NCBI RefSeq assembly: GCF_001808185.1
Contig: NZ_CP017668.1
Span: forward strand, 248,001-312,000
Source of the DNA: Jeongeupia sp. USM3
Lineage (GTDB): Bacteria > Pseudomonadota > Gammaproteobacteria > Burkholderiales > Chitinibacteraceae
Reading direction: 5' to 3'
DNA length: 64,000 nt
The notes under the pieces were generated by a model that saw only the letters and a program-made list of their open reading frames with translations, did no database searches and was not told where the DNA came from. This document shows, in pieces, positions 7,732-17,867 of this stretch. Position numbers and translations under genes: made by a program. Within the stretch, counting starts at the first letter, position 1. Each line of letters opens with the position of its first letter.

Positions 7732-10335
7732 GTGCAAATTCAATCGAAACTCAAAGCATGCGTATTGGCAATGATGCTTGCGACGCCTTGGGTGAGTCAT
7801 GCCGCCGGCCTTGGCAAATTGAATGTCGTTTCCGGTCTGGGGCAGCCGTTTCGTGCCGAGATCGACCTGACGTCGGTACAGCCGGGAGAGGCCGATTCGC
7901 TGGCGGTCAGCCTGGCTTCGCCGGAGGGCTATGCCAATGCGCAGGTGCCGTATCCGCCGTCGTCGCTGGGCTTGCGCTTCAATATCGACAAGCGCGCCAA
8001 CGGCCAGTACTACGTGCTGGTGACCTCGAGTCAGGCGGTCAGCGAGCCTTTCCTCGGCCTGCTGGTCGAACTCAACTGGGCGTCGGGACGGATCCAGCGC
8101 GAATACTCGGCGCTGATCGACCCGGTCGGTTATGGCAACACGCCGGCGCGATCGAGCGAGCTGCCCGGAAAGGTTGTCGGCAAGGGGGCATCGGGCGCGG
8201 CGCCTTCGTCCGCCGCGGTCAGGCCGGCCAAGGCCGCTGCACCGGCCCGGGCGACGCAGCAGGCGGCAGCCGATGCGCCGGCCGCCGATGCCTACACGGT
8301 CAAGAGCGGCGATACCTTGTCGTCGCTGGCGCGCAAGTTCCAGGCCGATGGCGTGAGCTACGAACAGGTGCTGGTCAGCCTGTATCGCAGCAATCCGTCG
8401 GCCTTTGACGGCAATATGAATCGCCTCAAACGCGGCAGGATCCTCCGCGTGCCCGATCGCGATGCGATGGCGTCGGTGAGCCGTGACGAAGCGGCCAAGG
8501 AAATCCGTCTGCAGGGTGAAAACTGGGCGAGCTACCGCAACCAGCTGGCCAATGCAGCCGGCAAGCAGTCGGCGGCGGATGCCGGTGCCGGCGCGGCGTC
8601 AGGCAGGATCACTGCCAAGGTCGATGACAAGGGGCTGGCGCAGGGCGAGTCCGGCAAAGACGTGCTCAAGCTTTCCAAGGGCGGCCAGGCTGCCGATACG
8701 CAGCTGAAGGCATTGCAGGACGAGGCGCAGGCGCGCCAGAAGTCGCTTGACGAGGCGAACCAGCGTGTCGCCGAGCTGCAGAAGAACATCAAGGACATGG
8801 AGCAGGCGCTGGCGATCAAGAGCCCGTCCGGGCTTGCCGCTGCGGCATCTGCAACGGTGCCGGCCAGTGCCTCGGCGGTGAAGGCCGAAGTGGCTTCGGC
8901 AGTCGCCGAGGTCGCGGCTGCGAGCGCTGCCGCGCCGGTCGCTGCGTCGTCGCTTGCCGTGGCGAGTCCGGTTGCCAGAAAGCGCGCGCCGGTCGTCGTC
9001 GCGCCGCCGGCCGGGGAGCCGTCGTTCGTCGATTCGATGCTCGAAAATCCGCTGCTGATCGGCGGCGGGCTGGCCGCCGTGCTGGCCGGTCTCGGCGGCC
9101 TGGTGTGGATGCGTCGCCGCAAGCCGGCGCAGTTCGAAGACAGCTTCCTGACGGCGGGCGACCTCAAGCCCAATACCGTGATCGGTGGCAGTGGCGGTGC
9201 CGTGATCAGTACCCAGCCGACCGAGAATTCCTTCCTGACCGACTTCAGTCGTCAGGGGCTGGGGACCATCGACACCGACGAGGTCGATCCGGTGGCCGAG
9301 GCCGAGGTCTACATGGCCTACGGTCGCGATGCGCAGGCCGAGGAAATTCTCCGCGATGCGCTGGGCAAGGATGAAAGCCGCAACGAGATCCGGCTCAAGC
9401 TGCTGGAAATCTATGCCGCGCGCAAGGACAACGTGGCGTTCGAGGAGATTGCGTCGTCGCTGTTCGCCCAGGTTGGCGGCCAGGGGGCATTGTGGGAGCA
9501 GGCCGCCTACATGGGGCGCAATCTGGATTCGGCGAATCCGCTGTACCAGAAGGCGGGAGCGCCGGCGGGTGGTGGCGTTGCGGCTGGTGCAGTGACTGGT
9601 GTCGCCGCTGGTGCTGCTGCGGTCGCCGTCGCTGCGGATGCGCTCGATCTGGATCTGGACCTGAGTGGCGACGCGGTCGAGGCGGAAGAGACGCCGTCGG
9701 CCGACCTGCCTGCCGGCGGTCCGGCCGACGACGCGGCGACCGGCATGGCGTCGCTGCTCGACGATCTCGACTTTGATCTGGATGGTCAGGATCTGGATGG
9801 CGGGGTGCCCGCGCCGGTCGAGGCGGTCGCCACGGCGCCTGTCGCCGATGACGTTGGTGAATCGGTAGCCGGGGTGCCGGACCGGCTCGACGGGCTGCTC
9901 GATGCGCCGACCGTGCCGGCCGATTTCGACCTCGAAGGCGGGAATGAACTCGACTTCCCGCTCGACCTCGAACTGCCCGAGCTTGCGGCTGCCGAGCCCG
10001 AGGCGGCGCTCGCATTGCCGGAAGGCGGTGGCGACGAGGAGGGCGATCTGGGGCTGGACTTCGACTTCGGCGACGCCCTCGCCGGTGACGCCGAGCTGCC
10101 CGCAGCCTTGCCTGAGGTGGACCTGTCCGGGCTGGACCTGAGTCTGGGCGGCGATGAGCGCGGCGACGAACTGGCCGCGGGTGAGGATGACCCGGTGCAG
10201 ACCAAGATCGATCTGGCCAAAGCCTATCTGGACATGGGCGATACCGAAGGCGCGCGCGAGATTCTGCAGGAGGCGCTCGGCGAAGGCGGCGCCCATCACC
10301 AGCAGGAGGCGCAGCGCCTGCTCGCCGAACTCTGA
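7732..10335 (+). CDS. fimV: FimV/HubP-type pilus and polarity protein
   Basis: 867 residues in the usual FimV order: a signal peptide (1-24, ending SHA), the conserved N-terminal periplasmic domain (GLGKLNVVSGLGQPFRAEID), a LysM peptidoglycan-binding domain (about 188-240, YTVKSGDTLSSLARKF), an Ala-rich and coiled-coil linker, one transmembrane helix (about 436-460, followed by WMRRRK) and a long acidic cytoplasmic tail rich in Asp, Glu and Leu. It ends in a TPR-like FimV C-terminal module (KIDLAKAYLDMGDTEGAREI). It organises cell-pole components and supports type IV pilus assembly and twitching. The start is GTG 7732 behind a G-rich ribosome binding site. fimV before truA is conserved in Neisseriales and Pseudomonas. 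Confidence 0.92.
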   Translation: MQIQSKLKACVLAMMLATPWVSHAAGLGKLNVVSGLGQPFRAEIDLTSVQPGEADSLAVSLASPEGYANAQVPYPPSSLGLRFNIDKRANGQYYVLVTSSQAVSEPFLGLLVELNWASGRIQREYSALIDPVGYGNTPARSSELPGKVVGKGASGAAPSSAAVRPAKAAAPARATQQAAADAPAADAYTVKSGDTLSSLARKFQADGVSYEQVLVSLYRSNPSAFDGNMNRLKRGRILRVPDRDAMASVSRDEAAKEIRLQGENWASYRNQLANAAGKQSAADAGAGAASGRITAKVDDKGLAQGESGKDVLKLSKGGQAADTQLKALQDEAQARQKSLDEANQRVAELQKNIKDMEQALAIKSPSGLAAAASATVPASASAVKAEVASAVAEVAAASAAAPVAASSLAVASPVARKRAPVVVAPPAGEPSFVDSMLENPLLIGGGLAAVLAGLGGLVWMRRRKPAQFEDSFLTAGDLKPNTVIGGSGGAVISTQPTENSFLTDFSRQGLGTIDTDEVDPVAEAEVYMAYGRDAQAEEILRDALGKDESRNEIRLKLLEIYAARKDNVAFEEIASSLFAQVGGQGALWEQAAYMGRNLDSANPLYQKAGAPAGGGVAAGAVTGVAAGAAAVAVAADALDLDLDLSGDAVEAEETPSADLPAGGPADDAATGMASLLDDLDFDLDGQDLDGGVPAPVEAVATAPVADDVGESVAGVPDRLDGLLDAPTVPADFDLEGGNELDFPLDLELPELAAAEPEAALALPEGGGDEEGDLGLDFDFGDALAGDAELPAALPEVDLSGLDLSLGGDERGDELAAGEDDPVQTKIDLAKAYLDMGDTEGAREILQEALGEGGAHHQQEAQRLLAEL

Positions 10336-10341
10336 TCGACG

Positions 10342-10967
10342 ATGTTGTCGCGTATCCACCCGGCCAACTGGATTCTGTGCTGGGTGACGGTGGCGTGCTG
10401 GCTGCATGTGCTGCGGCCCACGCCACTTGTCGTTTCGGTGCTGCTGCTCGCCCTGTTCGCGCTGTGGCAGGACGCCCGCCGCTGGGGCGTACGCTCGGAC
10501 GCGTACGGTTCCTGTTGCTGGCACTGGCCGTCGTGTACGGCTGGGGGACGCCCGGCCGCCATCTCGGTGCGCTGGCCTGGGCGCCGAGCGAGGAAGGGTT
10601 GTGGCTCGGTGGGCTGCAGGCCTTGCGGCTGGTCGGCATGCTGGCGAGCCTGCAGGCGCTGCAACTGGGGCTGGGGCGGGATCGGCTCTTCTGCGGGCTT
10701 TACACGCTGGCAGCGCCGCTGGCACTGTGTGGGCTTGGGCGTGAACGCTGGGCGCTGCGCCTGGCGTTGACGCTGGATTACGCCGAGACGCTGCTGGCGG
10801 CGCCGAAGCCTCGCGCCGGTGGCTGGCGCGCCTGGCTTGATGGCGTCGACTGGCCGGCGCCGGAGCCGGTCAGGCTGGCTTTGCTGCCGTTTGGTCCGGG
10901 CCAGCGGTGTTGTTGTGCTGTATTGCTGTGCGCGATCGGCTGGATATTGATAGGGGTAGGTAAGTGA
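10342..10967 (+). pseudogene. Small membrane protein between fimV and truA (CbiQ/EcfT-like), frameshifted
   Basis: Two overlapping frames each carry half of one plausible protein. The first starts at ATG 10342 (MLSRIHPANWILCWVTVACW..., two hydrophobic helices, then LWQDARRWG). The second resumes in the -1 frame (RTLGRVRFLLLALAVVYGWG...), continues through further helices and ends at the TGA overlapping the truA GTG. The switch fits loss of one G in GGGG at 10484-10487, which would restore about 208 residues. The hydrophobic profile and the LRLALTLDYAETLL segment recall the transmembrane subunit of energy-coupling (CbiQ/EcfT) systems; this identity is tentative. Genuine mutation, programmed slippage or an assembly error are all possible. 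Confidence 0.6.
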
Positions 10968-11749
10968 GCCGCTACGCGCTGGCAATCGAGTACGACGGAC
11001 GGGGTTTCAGCGGCTGGCAGATCCAGCCGCAGATGAAAACGGTGCAGGGTGCGCTCGAGGACGCCGTGTCGCGCATGGCGGGTCATCCGGTGCGCGTGCA
11101 TGCGGCCGGGCGGACCGATGCCGGCGTCCACGCCAGCCGGCAGGTTGCGCATTTCGACACCGACGTCCATCGCCCGCTGACCGCGTGGGTGCGCGGCGTC
11201 AACAGCTTCCTGCCGCCCGGGGTGGCGGTGTTGTGGGCCAGGGCGGTGCCGGACTCGTTCCACTCGCGGTTCGTTGCCCACGCCCGGCATTACCGCTACC
11301 TGCTGCTCAACCATCCGGTCCGGCCGGCGCTGATGGCGGGGCGCGTCGGCTGGATCCATCAGTCGCTGGATCTGGGCGCGTTCGATGCCGCGGCGCAAAG
11401 GCTGCTTGGGACGCACGATTTTTCCAGTTTCCGTGCCGCCGAATGCCAGGCCAAAACGCCGGTCAAGACCCTGACCCGGCTCAGTCTCTCGCGGCAGGGC
11501 GACCTGCTGATGGTCGATTTTTCCGCCGATGCCTTTCTGCACCACATGGTGCGCAATATCATGGGGGCATTGCTGCACGTCGCCAAAGGCAACGAAGCCC
11601 CGGAATGGATCGATACGCTGCTGGCGGCGCGCGAACGCGCCGTGGCACCGCCGACCTTCATGCCCGACGGCTTGTATCTGGCCGGCGTCAGCTATCCGGC
11701 CGAGTACGGGCTCGATACCGAGCCCGGTGAACGGCATGGACTGATTTGA
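10964..11749 (+). CDS. truA: tRNA pseudouridine(38-40) synthase
   Basis: 261 residues, normal for TruA. The catalytic aspartate is D52 in HAAGRTDAGVHASRQ; other motifs are YDGRGFSGWQIQP, HYRYLLLN and FLHHMVRNIMGAL. It isomerises uridines 38-40 in the anticodon stem of many tRNAs. The GTG start at 10964 overlaps the stop of the preceding membrane ORF (GTGA), implying translational coupling. First intact gene of the long truA-trp-acc-fol-pur cluster. Confidence 0.96.
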   Translation: MSRYALAIEYDGRGFSGWQIQPQMKTVQGALEDAVSRMAGHPVRVHAAGRTDAGVHASRQVAHFDTDVHRPLTAWVRGVNSFLPPGVAVLWARAVPDSFHSRFVAHARHYRYLLLNHPVRPALMAGRVGWIHQSLDLGAFDAAAQRLLGTHDFSSFRAAECQAKTPVKTLTRLSLSRQGDLLMVDFSADAFLHHMVRNIMGALLHVAKGNEAPEWIDTLLAARERAVAPPTFMPDGLYLAGVSYPAEYGLDTEPGERHGLI

Positions 11750-11758
11750 GGTGAACCT

Positions 11759-12400
11759 TTGATTCCGCGTATCAAGATTTGCGGCCTGCGCGATGTGGCC
11801 ACTGCGGTCGAGACGGCCCGCCTGGGGGCCGATGCGATCGGACTGGTGTTCTACGCGCCGAGTCCGCGCAGCGTCTCGGCCGAAACCGCCGCGACCATCA
11901 CGGCCGCGTTGCCGGCCTTCGTGACCAGCGTCGGCCTGTTTGTCGATGCCGAGCCGGCCTTCGTGCGCAACGTGCTGGCGCAAGCGCCGCTCGATCTGCT
12001 GCAGTTTCATGGCGATGAAGCGCCCGAATACTGCCGGTCGTTCGGGCGGCCCTATATCAAGGCACTTAGGGTAAAACCGGATACGGATTTGGTAGAATGT
12101 GCCAGGCGCTATCACGATGCGCGCGGCCTGCTGGTCGATGCCTATGTGCCCGGCGTGCCTGGTGGCACCGGTGAGGCTTTCGACTGGAAAGTGTTGCCGG
12201 ACGATTTGCCGCTGCCGTTGATCCTGTCCGGCGGCTTGCATCCGGGCAATGTGGCGCAGGCGGTCAGGCAGGTGCGGCCTTGGGCGCTGGACGTATCCAG
12301 CGGCGTCGAGCGCAGCAAGGGTGAAAAAGATCTGGCCAGGGTGGCCGCCTTTGTCGAGGCGGTGCATCTGGCTGCAAACGGGAAGACCGATGAACGATAA
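11759..12400 (+). CDS. trpF: Phosphoribosylanthranilate isomerase
   Basis: 213 residues; a TIM barrel with catalytic C8 (RIKICGL) and D127 (LLVDAYVPG), and the phosphate-binding ends LSGGLHPGN and DVSSGVE. It converts phosphoribosylanthranilate to CdRP in tryptophan synthesis. The start is TTG at 11759 with GAGGTGAA upstream; an ATG is absent nearby. It ends 11 bases inside trpB. Separation of trpF-trpB-trpA from the other trp genes is common in beta- and gammaproteobacteria. Confidence 0.95.
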   Translation: MIPRIKICGLRDVATAVETARLGADAIGLVFYAPSPRSVSAETAATITAALPAFVTSVGLFVDAEPAFVRNVLAQAPLDLLQFHGDEAPEYCRSFGRPYIKALRVKPDTDLVECARRYHDARGLLVDAYVPGVPGGTGEAFDWKVLPDDLPLPLILSGGLHPGNVAQAVRQVRPWALDVSSGVERSKGEKDLARVAAFVEAVHLAANGKTDER

Positions 12401-13601
12401 GCTTCGCTACAACCAGCCCGATGCACTGGGTCACTTCGGCCGGCATGGCGGCATTTTCGTCGCCGAAACGCTGATGCCGGCGCTTGACGAGCTGCGCGTC
12501 GAATACGAAAAGGCCATCGCCGATCCGGCGTTCATGGCCGAGTACCGTTACGAGCTCGCCCATTACGTCGGCCGTCCGAGCCCGGTCTACCACGCCAGGC
12601 GCTGGTCCGAGCTGCTCGGCGGTGCGCAGATCTACCTCAAGCGCGAAGACCTGAACCACACCGGTGCGCACAAGGTCAACAACACCATCGGCCAGGCGCT
12701 GCTCGCGCGGCGGATGGGCAAGAAGCGCGTGATCGCCGAAACCGGCGCCGGCCAGCACGGCGTGGCGTCGGCGACCGTTGCGGCGCGTTACGGTCTCGAA
12801 TGTGTCGTCTACATGGGTGCCGAGGACGTCGCGCGCCAGTCGCCCAACGTCTACCGGATGAAGCTGCTCGGCGCGACCGTCGTGCCGGTCAGCTCGGGCA
12901 GCAAGACGCTGAAAGACGCAATGAACGAAGCCATGCGTGACTGGGTCACCAATGTGGATTCGACCTATTACATCATCGGTACCTGCGCCGGGCCGCACCC
13001 GTATCCGACCCTGGTGCGCGACTTCCAGTGCGTGATCGGCGAAGAAGCCAAGGTGCAGATGCAGGACCTCATCGGCCGTCAGCCCGACGCGGTGATCGCC
13101 TGCGTTGGCGGCGGTTCGAACGCGATCGGCATCTTCCATCCCTATGTCGACGTGCCGGGCGTGCGACTGATCGGCGTCGAGGCCGGCGGCCACGGGGTCG
13201 AGACCGGGCAGCATGCCGCGCCGCTGACGACCAATGCCAAGGTCGGCGTGCTGCACGGTCAGCGCTCGTACCTGATGCAGGACGAGAACGGCCAGATCGT
13301 CGAAACGCATTCGGTCTCCGCCGGGCTCGACTATCCGGGCGTCGGCCCCGAGCACAGCTACCTCAAGGACATCGGCCGGGCCGAGTACGTCGCGATCAAC
13401 GACGACGAAGCACTCCGGGCTTTCCATGACCTGTGCCGTTTCGAAGGGATCATTCCGGCCCTCGAGTCGAGCCATGCGCTGGCGCATGCGGCCAAGATCG
13501 CGCCGACGATGTCCAAGGACCAAGTGCTGCTGGTCAACCTGTCCGGCCGCGGCGACAAAGATATTCCGACGATCGCCAAGCTCGACGGCATCCAGCTCTG
13601 A
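12390..13601 (+). CDS. trpB: Tryptophan synthase beta chain
   Basis: 403 residues. The PLP lysine is K95 in [11 protein letters not shown]; other motifs are [13 protein letters not shown], the phosphate-binding [13 protein letters not shown] and LSGRGDKD. It condenses indole, received through the tunnel from TrpA, with serine to give tryptophan. ATG 12390 overlaps the end of trpF and lies behind GGAAGA, so the two are coupled. A 35-base stretch separates it from the trpA GTG region. Confidence 0.97.
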   Translation: MNDKLRYNQPDALGHFGRHGGIFVAETLMPALDELRVEYEKAIADPAFMAEYRYELAHYVGRPSPVYHARRWSELLGGAQIYLKREDLNHTGAHKVNNTIGQALLARRMGKKRVIAETGAGQHGVASATVAARYGLECVVYMGAEDVARQSPNVYRMKLLGATVVPVSSGSKTLKDAMNEAMRDWVTNVDSTYYIIGTCAGPHPYPTLVRDFQCVIGEEAKVQMQDLIGRQPDAVIACVGGGSNAIGIFHPYVDVPGVRLIGVEAGGHGVETGQHAAPLTTNAKVGVLHGQRSYLMQDENGQIVETHSVSAGLDYPGVGPEHSYLKDIGRAEYVAINDDEALRAFHDLCRFEGIIPALESSHALAHAAKIAPTMSKDQVLLVNLSGRGDKDIPTIAKLDGIQL

Positions 13602-13648
13602 TCATGCGCGGGCACCGGCCGGTGTCCGCCGTTTAGGTGACTTCATTC

Positions 13649-14452
13649 ATGTCCCGTATCCAGAAAACTCTCGCGGCCCTGAAGGCCGACGGCCGCCAGG
13701 CCCTGATCCCGTTCATCACCGCCGGCGATCCGCGCCCTGGCATCACCGTCGAACTGATGCATGCATTGGTCAAGGGCGGCGCCGATGTGATCGAGCTCGG
13801 CGTACCGTTTTCCGATCCGATGGCCGACGGCCCGGTGATCCAGCGTGCGTCCGAGCGAGCCTTGGCTCACGGTGTCAGCCTGCGCGACGTGCTCGGCATG
13901 GTTGCGCAGTTCCGCAGGGACGACGCGGTGACGCCGGTCGTGCTGATGGGCTACGCGAACCCGGTCGAAGCGCTGGGCTACGAAGCCTTCGCGCAGGCAG
14001 CGGTGAGCGCCGGTGTCGACGGCGTGCTGACCGTCGACCTGCCGCCCGAAGAGGCCGAGGAGTGTGCATCGACGTTCAAGCGCCACGGCATCGACCAGAT
14101 CTTCCTGCTGGCACCGACGACGCCCGTCAGTCGCATTCAGGCGGTCGAGCGGCTGGTCAGCGGCTATGTCTACTATGTTTCGCTCAAGGGCGTGACCGGC
14201 GCGGCAACGCTCGACGTTGCCGGTGTCGCGACCAAGCTCGACGAGTTGCGCGCGCACCTGTCGGTGCCGGTCGGCGTCGGTTTCGGCATCCGCGACCCCG
14301 AGACGGCGCGCGCGATCGCCGCGGTCGCCGATGCCGTGGTGATCGGTTCGCGACTGGTGCAGGAGGTCGAGGCCGGCGAGGCCGGTCTGGCGGATCGGCT
14401 GACGGAATTTCTTGCCAGCGTCCGCGCCGCGATGGATACTGCGCGCCGCTGA
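13649..14452 (+). CDS. trpA: Tryptophan synthase alpha chain
   Basis: 267 residues. Catalytic E49 ([15 protein letters not shown]) and D60 are in the standard positions, and the barrel end [13 protein letters not shown] binds the glycerol phosphate. It cleaves indole-3-glycerol phosphate to indole and glyceraldehyde-3-phosphate. I chose ATG 13649 because AGGTGA lies nine bases upstream; GTG 13637 would place the ribosome binding site inside the coding region. Confidence 0.96.
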   Translation: MSRIQKTLAALKADGRQALIPFITAGDPRPGITVELMHALVKGGADVIELGVPFSDPMADGPVIQRASERALAHGVSLRDVLGMVAQFRRDDAVTPVVLMGYANPVEALGYEAFAQAAVSAGVDGVLTVDLPPEEAEECASTFKRHGIDQIFLLAPTTPVSRIQAVERLVSGYVYYVSLKGVTGAATLDVAGVATKLDELRAHLSVPVGVGFGIRDPETARAIAAVADAVVIGSRLVQEVEAGEAGLADRLTEFLASVRAAMDTARR

Positions 14453-14468
14453 AACAAGGAGATTCACG

Positions 14469-15338
14469 ATGAGTTGGTTGCAGAAACTCCTGCCTCCGAA
14501 GATCAAGAGCCGCGAGCCCGGCGCCAAGTCCGCCGTGCCGGAAGGGCTCTGGCACAAGTGCTCGGCCTGCGGCGCAGTGCTGTACCGGACCGACCTCGAG
14601 AAGAATCTCGACGTTTGCCCCAAGTGCAGCTACCACAACCGCATTTCGGCGCGTCGCCGCGTCGACCTGCTGCTCGACACCGAAGGGCGTTTCGAGATCG
14701 GCGCCGAAGTCCAGGCGATCGACATCCTCAAGTTCAAGGCGGCCAAGCGCTACAGCGAGCAGCTCGAAGGCTTCAAGAAAAGCTCGGACGAGGACGAGGC
14801 GCTGGTGGTGGTGCAGGGCGCCATCCACACGGTGCCGGTCGTGCTGGCGGTGTTCGAGTACGGTTTCGTCAACGGTTCGATGGGTTCGGTCGTCGGCGAG
14901 CGGTTCGTGCGGGGCGCCAAGGTCGCGCTCGAACACAACCTGCCGTTCATCTGCATTGCCGCATCGGGCGGCGCGCGGATGCAGGAAGGCCTCAACTCGC
15001 TGATGCAGATGGCCAAGACCTCGGCCATCCTGACCAAGCTGGCCGACAAGGGCCTGCCGTTCATCTCGATCCTGGTCGATCCGACCATGGGTGGCGTGTC
15101 GGCATCGTTCGCCTTCCTCGGCGACGTCGTGATGGCCGAGCCGGGTGCGCTGATCGGCTTTGCCGGCCCGCGCGTGATCGAGCAGACCGTGCGCGAAACG
15201 CTGCCGGAAGGCTTCCAGCGCTCGGAGTTCCTGCTCGAAAAGGGCGCGATCGACCGCATCGTCGACCGCCGTGAAATGCGCCAGCAACTGGTGCAGCTGC
15301 TGACCCTGCTGCAGAAGCAGCCGGCGGTGAATGCCTGA
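14469..15338 (+). CDS. accD: Acetyl-CoA carboxylase carboxyltransferase subunit beta
   Basis: 289 residues. The N-terminal zinc ribbon uses C31, C34, C50 and C53 (WHKCSACG, then DVCPKCSYH). The carboxyltransferase core shows [20 protein letters not shown] and [12 protein letters not shown]. With AccA it transfers carboxyl from biotin to acetyl-CoA, the first step of fatty acid synthesis. ATG 14469 follows AAGGAGA. It shares ATGA-type overlap with folC. Confidence 0.96.
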   Translation: MSWLQKLLPPKIKSREPGAKSAVPEGLWHKCSACGAVLYRTDLEKNLDVCPKCSYHNRISARRRVDLLLDTEGRFEIGAEVQAIDILKFKAAKRYSEQLEGFKKSSDEDEALVVVQGAIHTVPVVLAVFEYGFVNGSMGSVVGERFVRGAKVALEHNLPFICIAASGGARMQEGLNSLMQMAKTSAILTKLADKGLPFISILVDPTMGGVSASFAFLGDVVMAEPGALIGFAGPRVIEQTVRETLPEGFQRSEFLLEKGAIDRIVDRREMRQQLVQLLTLLQKQPAVNA

Positions 15339-16615
15339 TGTCGCGGTTTGACGCCGACACGCTCGACGCCTGGCTCGCCCATCTGGAGCAATCGCACCCG
15401 AAGGAAATCGACATGGGCCTGACCCGTGTCGAATCGGTGCGGGCGGCGATGGGCATGGCGCCGGCGTTTCCGCTGCTGACCGTCGGCGGTACCAATGGCA
15501 AGGGGTCGGTCTGCGCTTTCCTGTCGACGATGCTGCATGCTGCCGGCTACCGCGTCGGCACCTACACGTCGCCGCACCTGAGCCGTTACAACGAGCGGAT
15601 TGCCATCGGCCTCGTGCCGGTGTCCGACGACGAGATCGTCGATGCATTTCGCGCAATCGAGGCGGCGCGCGGTGAAACCTCGCTGAGCTATTTCGAGTTC
15701 GGCACGCTGGCGGCGATGTACTGCTTCATGCGCGCCGGCGTCGACGCCGCGGTGCTCGAGGTCGGCCTTGGCGGCCGGCTCGACGCGATCAACATCTTCG
15801 ATGCCGATGTCGCCGGCGTGGTCAGCGTCGATCTCGACCATCAGGCGTTTCTGGGCAACGACCGCGAGTCGATCGGTTTTGAAAAGGCCGGCATTTTCCG
15901 TGCTGGCCGCCCGGCGTTGTGTGCCGATCCGAACCCGCCGCAAAGCCTGGTCGGGCATGCGCAGGCCATCGGTGCGCCGCTGCGGCTGATTGGCCGGGAT
16001 TTCGGCTGTCAGCGCGAGGCCGAGGGCAATCAATGGATGTGCTGGACGCCCGAGCAGCGTCGTCATGCGCTGCCGCTGCCGGCGCTGCGCGGCGCTTACC
16101 AGCTTGGCAATGCCGCGCTGGCGCTGGCGATGCTCGATACCTTGCGCGACAAGCTGCCGGTGTCGATCGGACAGATCAAGCGCGGCCTGATCGAGGTCGA
16201 GTGGCCGGCGCGCTGCCAGGTTCTGCCGGGGCGGCCACAGGTCGTGCTCGACGTCGCGCACAATCCGCATGCGGCCCGGGTGCTGGCAGCGGCGCTCGAC
16301 CAGATGGGCTTTGCCGCCAACCGGCATGCGGTGTTCGGCATGATGGCCGACAAGGACATCGCCGGCGTGGTTGCGCTGCTCAAGGACAGCATCGACCACT
16401 GGCATTTGGCCGCACCCGCTCTGCCGCGCGCCGCCAGTGCCGACATGGTCGCCGGGCTCGTTGCCGCTGCGGCGCCGCAGGCGAAGCTGTCGCGCTACGA
16501 TTCGGTGGCGGCGGCGTGGCGCGGTGCCGAGCAGCTTGCCGGCGATAGTGATAGAATCCTCGCTTTTGGCTCCTTCTACACCGTCGCCGAAGTCTTGGCG
16601 GCGCGTGGACGCTGA
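15338..16615 (+). CDS. folC: Bifunctional dihydrofolate / folylpolyglutamate synthase
   Basis: 425 residues, standard FolC length. The P-loop VGGTNGKGSVCAFL binds ATP; other Mur-ligase-like motifs are YTSPHLSRYNERI, YFEFGTLAAMY, LEVGLGGRLDA and LDVAHNPHA. It adds glutamate to dihydropteroate and to folates. Its ATG overlaps the accD stop by one base. Position between accD and a SPOR gene is conserved in the Pseudomonas/Neisseriales arrangement. Confidence 0.95.
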   Translation: MSRFDADTLDAWLAHLEQSHPKEIDMGLTRVESVRAAMGMAPAFPLLTVGGTNGKGSVCAFLSTMLHAAGYRVGTYTSPHLSRYNERIAIGLVPVSDDEIVDAFRAIEAARGETSLSYFEFGTLAAMYCFMRAGVDAAVLEVGLGGRLDAINIFDADVAGVVSVDLDHQAFLGNDRESIGFEKAGIFRAGRPALCADPNPPQSLVGHAQAIGAPLRLIGRDFGCQREAEGNQWMCWTPEQRRHALPLPALRGAYQLGNAALALAMLDTLRDKLPVSIGQIKRGLIEVEWPARCQVLPGRPQVVLDVAHNPHAARVLAAALDQMGFAANRHAVFGMMADKDIAGVVALLKDSIDHWHLAAPALPRAASADMVAGLVAAAAPQAKLSRYDSVAAAWRGAEQLAGDSDRILAFGSFYTVAEVLAARGR

Positions 16616-16617
16616 GT

Positions 16618-17334
16618 ATGGCTCGAGAAAACATCAGCGAAGAACTCCTGCAATTGCGCAAACGCGCACGGCGACGGCTGGTCGGGGCGGTCGCCCTGGT
16701 GCTGTTTTCGCTGGTCGTGCTGTGGACCGTCATGGACGGCGAGCCGCCGGCCGCGCTCAACAATGGCTCGACGCCCGTCGAGATCATCGCCAGTGCGCCG
16801 TCCGCGTCGACCGTGGCTGCGGCCGCGGCCAGCGCGCCGATGCCGGCCGAAACGGTGGCGTCGACGCCATTGCCTGTCGTGCCGCCGGTCCAGGCCGAAT
16901 CGACGCCGCTGATCGATCAGGACAACGCCGCGCTGCTGCCGGGCAAGCTGGTCAATCCGCAGCTCGAGCGCAAGCCCTCGCCAACGCCGAAGCCGACCCC
17001 CGCCAGGGAAGCCAGATCGCCTGAAGCAACGCCGAAACCGACGCCGGCCAAAGATCCCGCACGCATCCTGCAGGGGCTCGACGACGGTGACGACAAGGCG
17101 GGTGCGCCGCGCCAGTATTACCTACAGCTCGGTGCCTACGCCGATCCGGCCAAGGCGCAGCAGATGGTCGCCAAGCTCAAAGAGTCGGGCATTCCCGCTT
17201 ACGGCGAATCGGTCAAGACCGACAAGGGCGCGCTGACCCGGGTGCGCGTCGGCCCGGCCGACCAGGCCAAGGCGCGGACCTGGCAGCAGAAGCTCGACGC
17301 GCTGGGCGTGTCGGCCCGACTGGTCAGCAAGTAA
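16618..17334 (+). CDS. SPOR-domain cell-division-associated membrane protein (DedD-like)
   Basis: 238 residues: a short cytoplasmic N terminus (RKRARRR), one membrane anchor (about 22-40, VGAVALVLFSLVVLWTV), a long Pro/Ala/Thr-rich periplasmic linker, and a C-terminal SPOR domain (about 163-237, YYLQLGAYADPAKAQQMVAK ... TRVRVGPADQAKA). SPOR domains bind denuded glycan at the septum, so it probably localises to the division site, as DedD does. It starts two bases after folC. Confidence 0.88.
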   Translation: MARENISEELLQLRKRARRRLVGAVALVLFSLVVLWTVMDGEPPAALNNGSTPVEIIASAPSASTVAAAAASAPMPAETVASTPLPVVPPVQAESTPLIDQDNAALLPGKLVNPQLERKPSPTPKPTPAREARSPEATPKPTPAKDPARILQGLDDGDDKAGAPRQYYLQLGAYADPAKAQQMVAKLKESGIPAYGESVKTDKGALTRVRVGPADQAKARTWQQKLDALGVSARLVSK

Positions 17335-17343
17335 GAGCCTACG

Positions 17344-17835
17344 GTGACCGGCTTCGATTACGTCGTTCTCGCCATCCTCGGCCTGTCGATCCTGCTGTCG
17401 GTGATGCGGGGGCTGACGCAGGAGCTGCTGGCCCTGGCCGGCTGGGTGATTTCGGCCTGGCTTGCATTGAACTATGCCGCCCCCATTTCGGCCTACATGC
17501 CGGCAGCGCTGCCCAGCGAGTCCCTGCGCTATCTAGCCGCGCTGGTGCTGATTTTTTGCGCGGCCTGGCTGGCCAGCGCCATCGTGCGGATCACGCTCAA
17601 CCAGTTTCTCAAGGCGACCGGACTCAAGCCGGTCGATCGTCTGCTCGGTTCGCTGTTCGGTCTGGTGCGCGGTAGCCTGTTCGTTATCCTGCTGGTACTG
17701 GCCGGCGGCATGACCGGCTTGCCCAAGACCGAGATGTGGCGGAATGCGATGTTCAGCCCGCTGTTCGAGCAGGCGGCGAGGATGACCCTGCCGTGGCTGC
17801 CGGAAGCGCTGGCGGCGCACGTGTCCTTCGACTAA
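17344..17835 (+). CDS. cvpA: CvpA family membrane protein
   Basis: 163 residues with four hydrophobic segments. The N-terminal [20 protein letters not shown] and the [18 protein letters not shown] segment are CvpA family signatures. In E. coli it is needed for colicin V production and lies directly before purF, as here. Its molecular role is not settled. The start is GTG 17344 with a poor ribosome binding site, nine bases after the SPOR gene, so coupling is likely. Confidence 0.9.
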   Translation: MTGFDYVVLAILGLSILLSVMRGLTQELLALAGWVISAWLALNYAAPISAYMPAALPSESLRYLAALVLIFCAAWLASAIVRITLNQFLKATGLKPVDRLLGSLFGLVRGSLFVILLVLAGGMTGLPKTEMWRNAMFSPLFEQAARMTLPWLPEALAAHVSFD

Positions 17836-17867
17836 GCAAGCTTTTACCAAGTATCGAGGTTTCTGTT

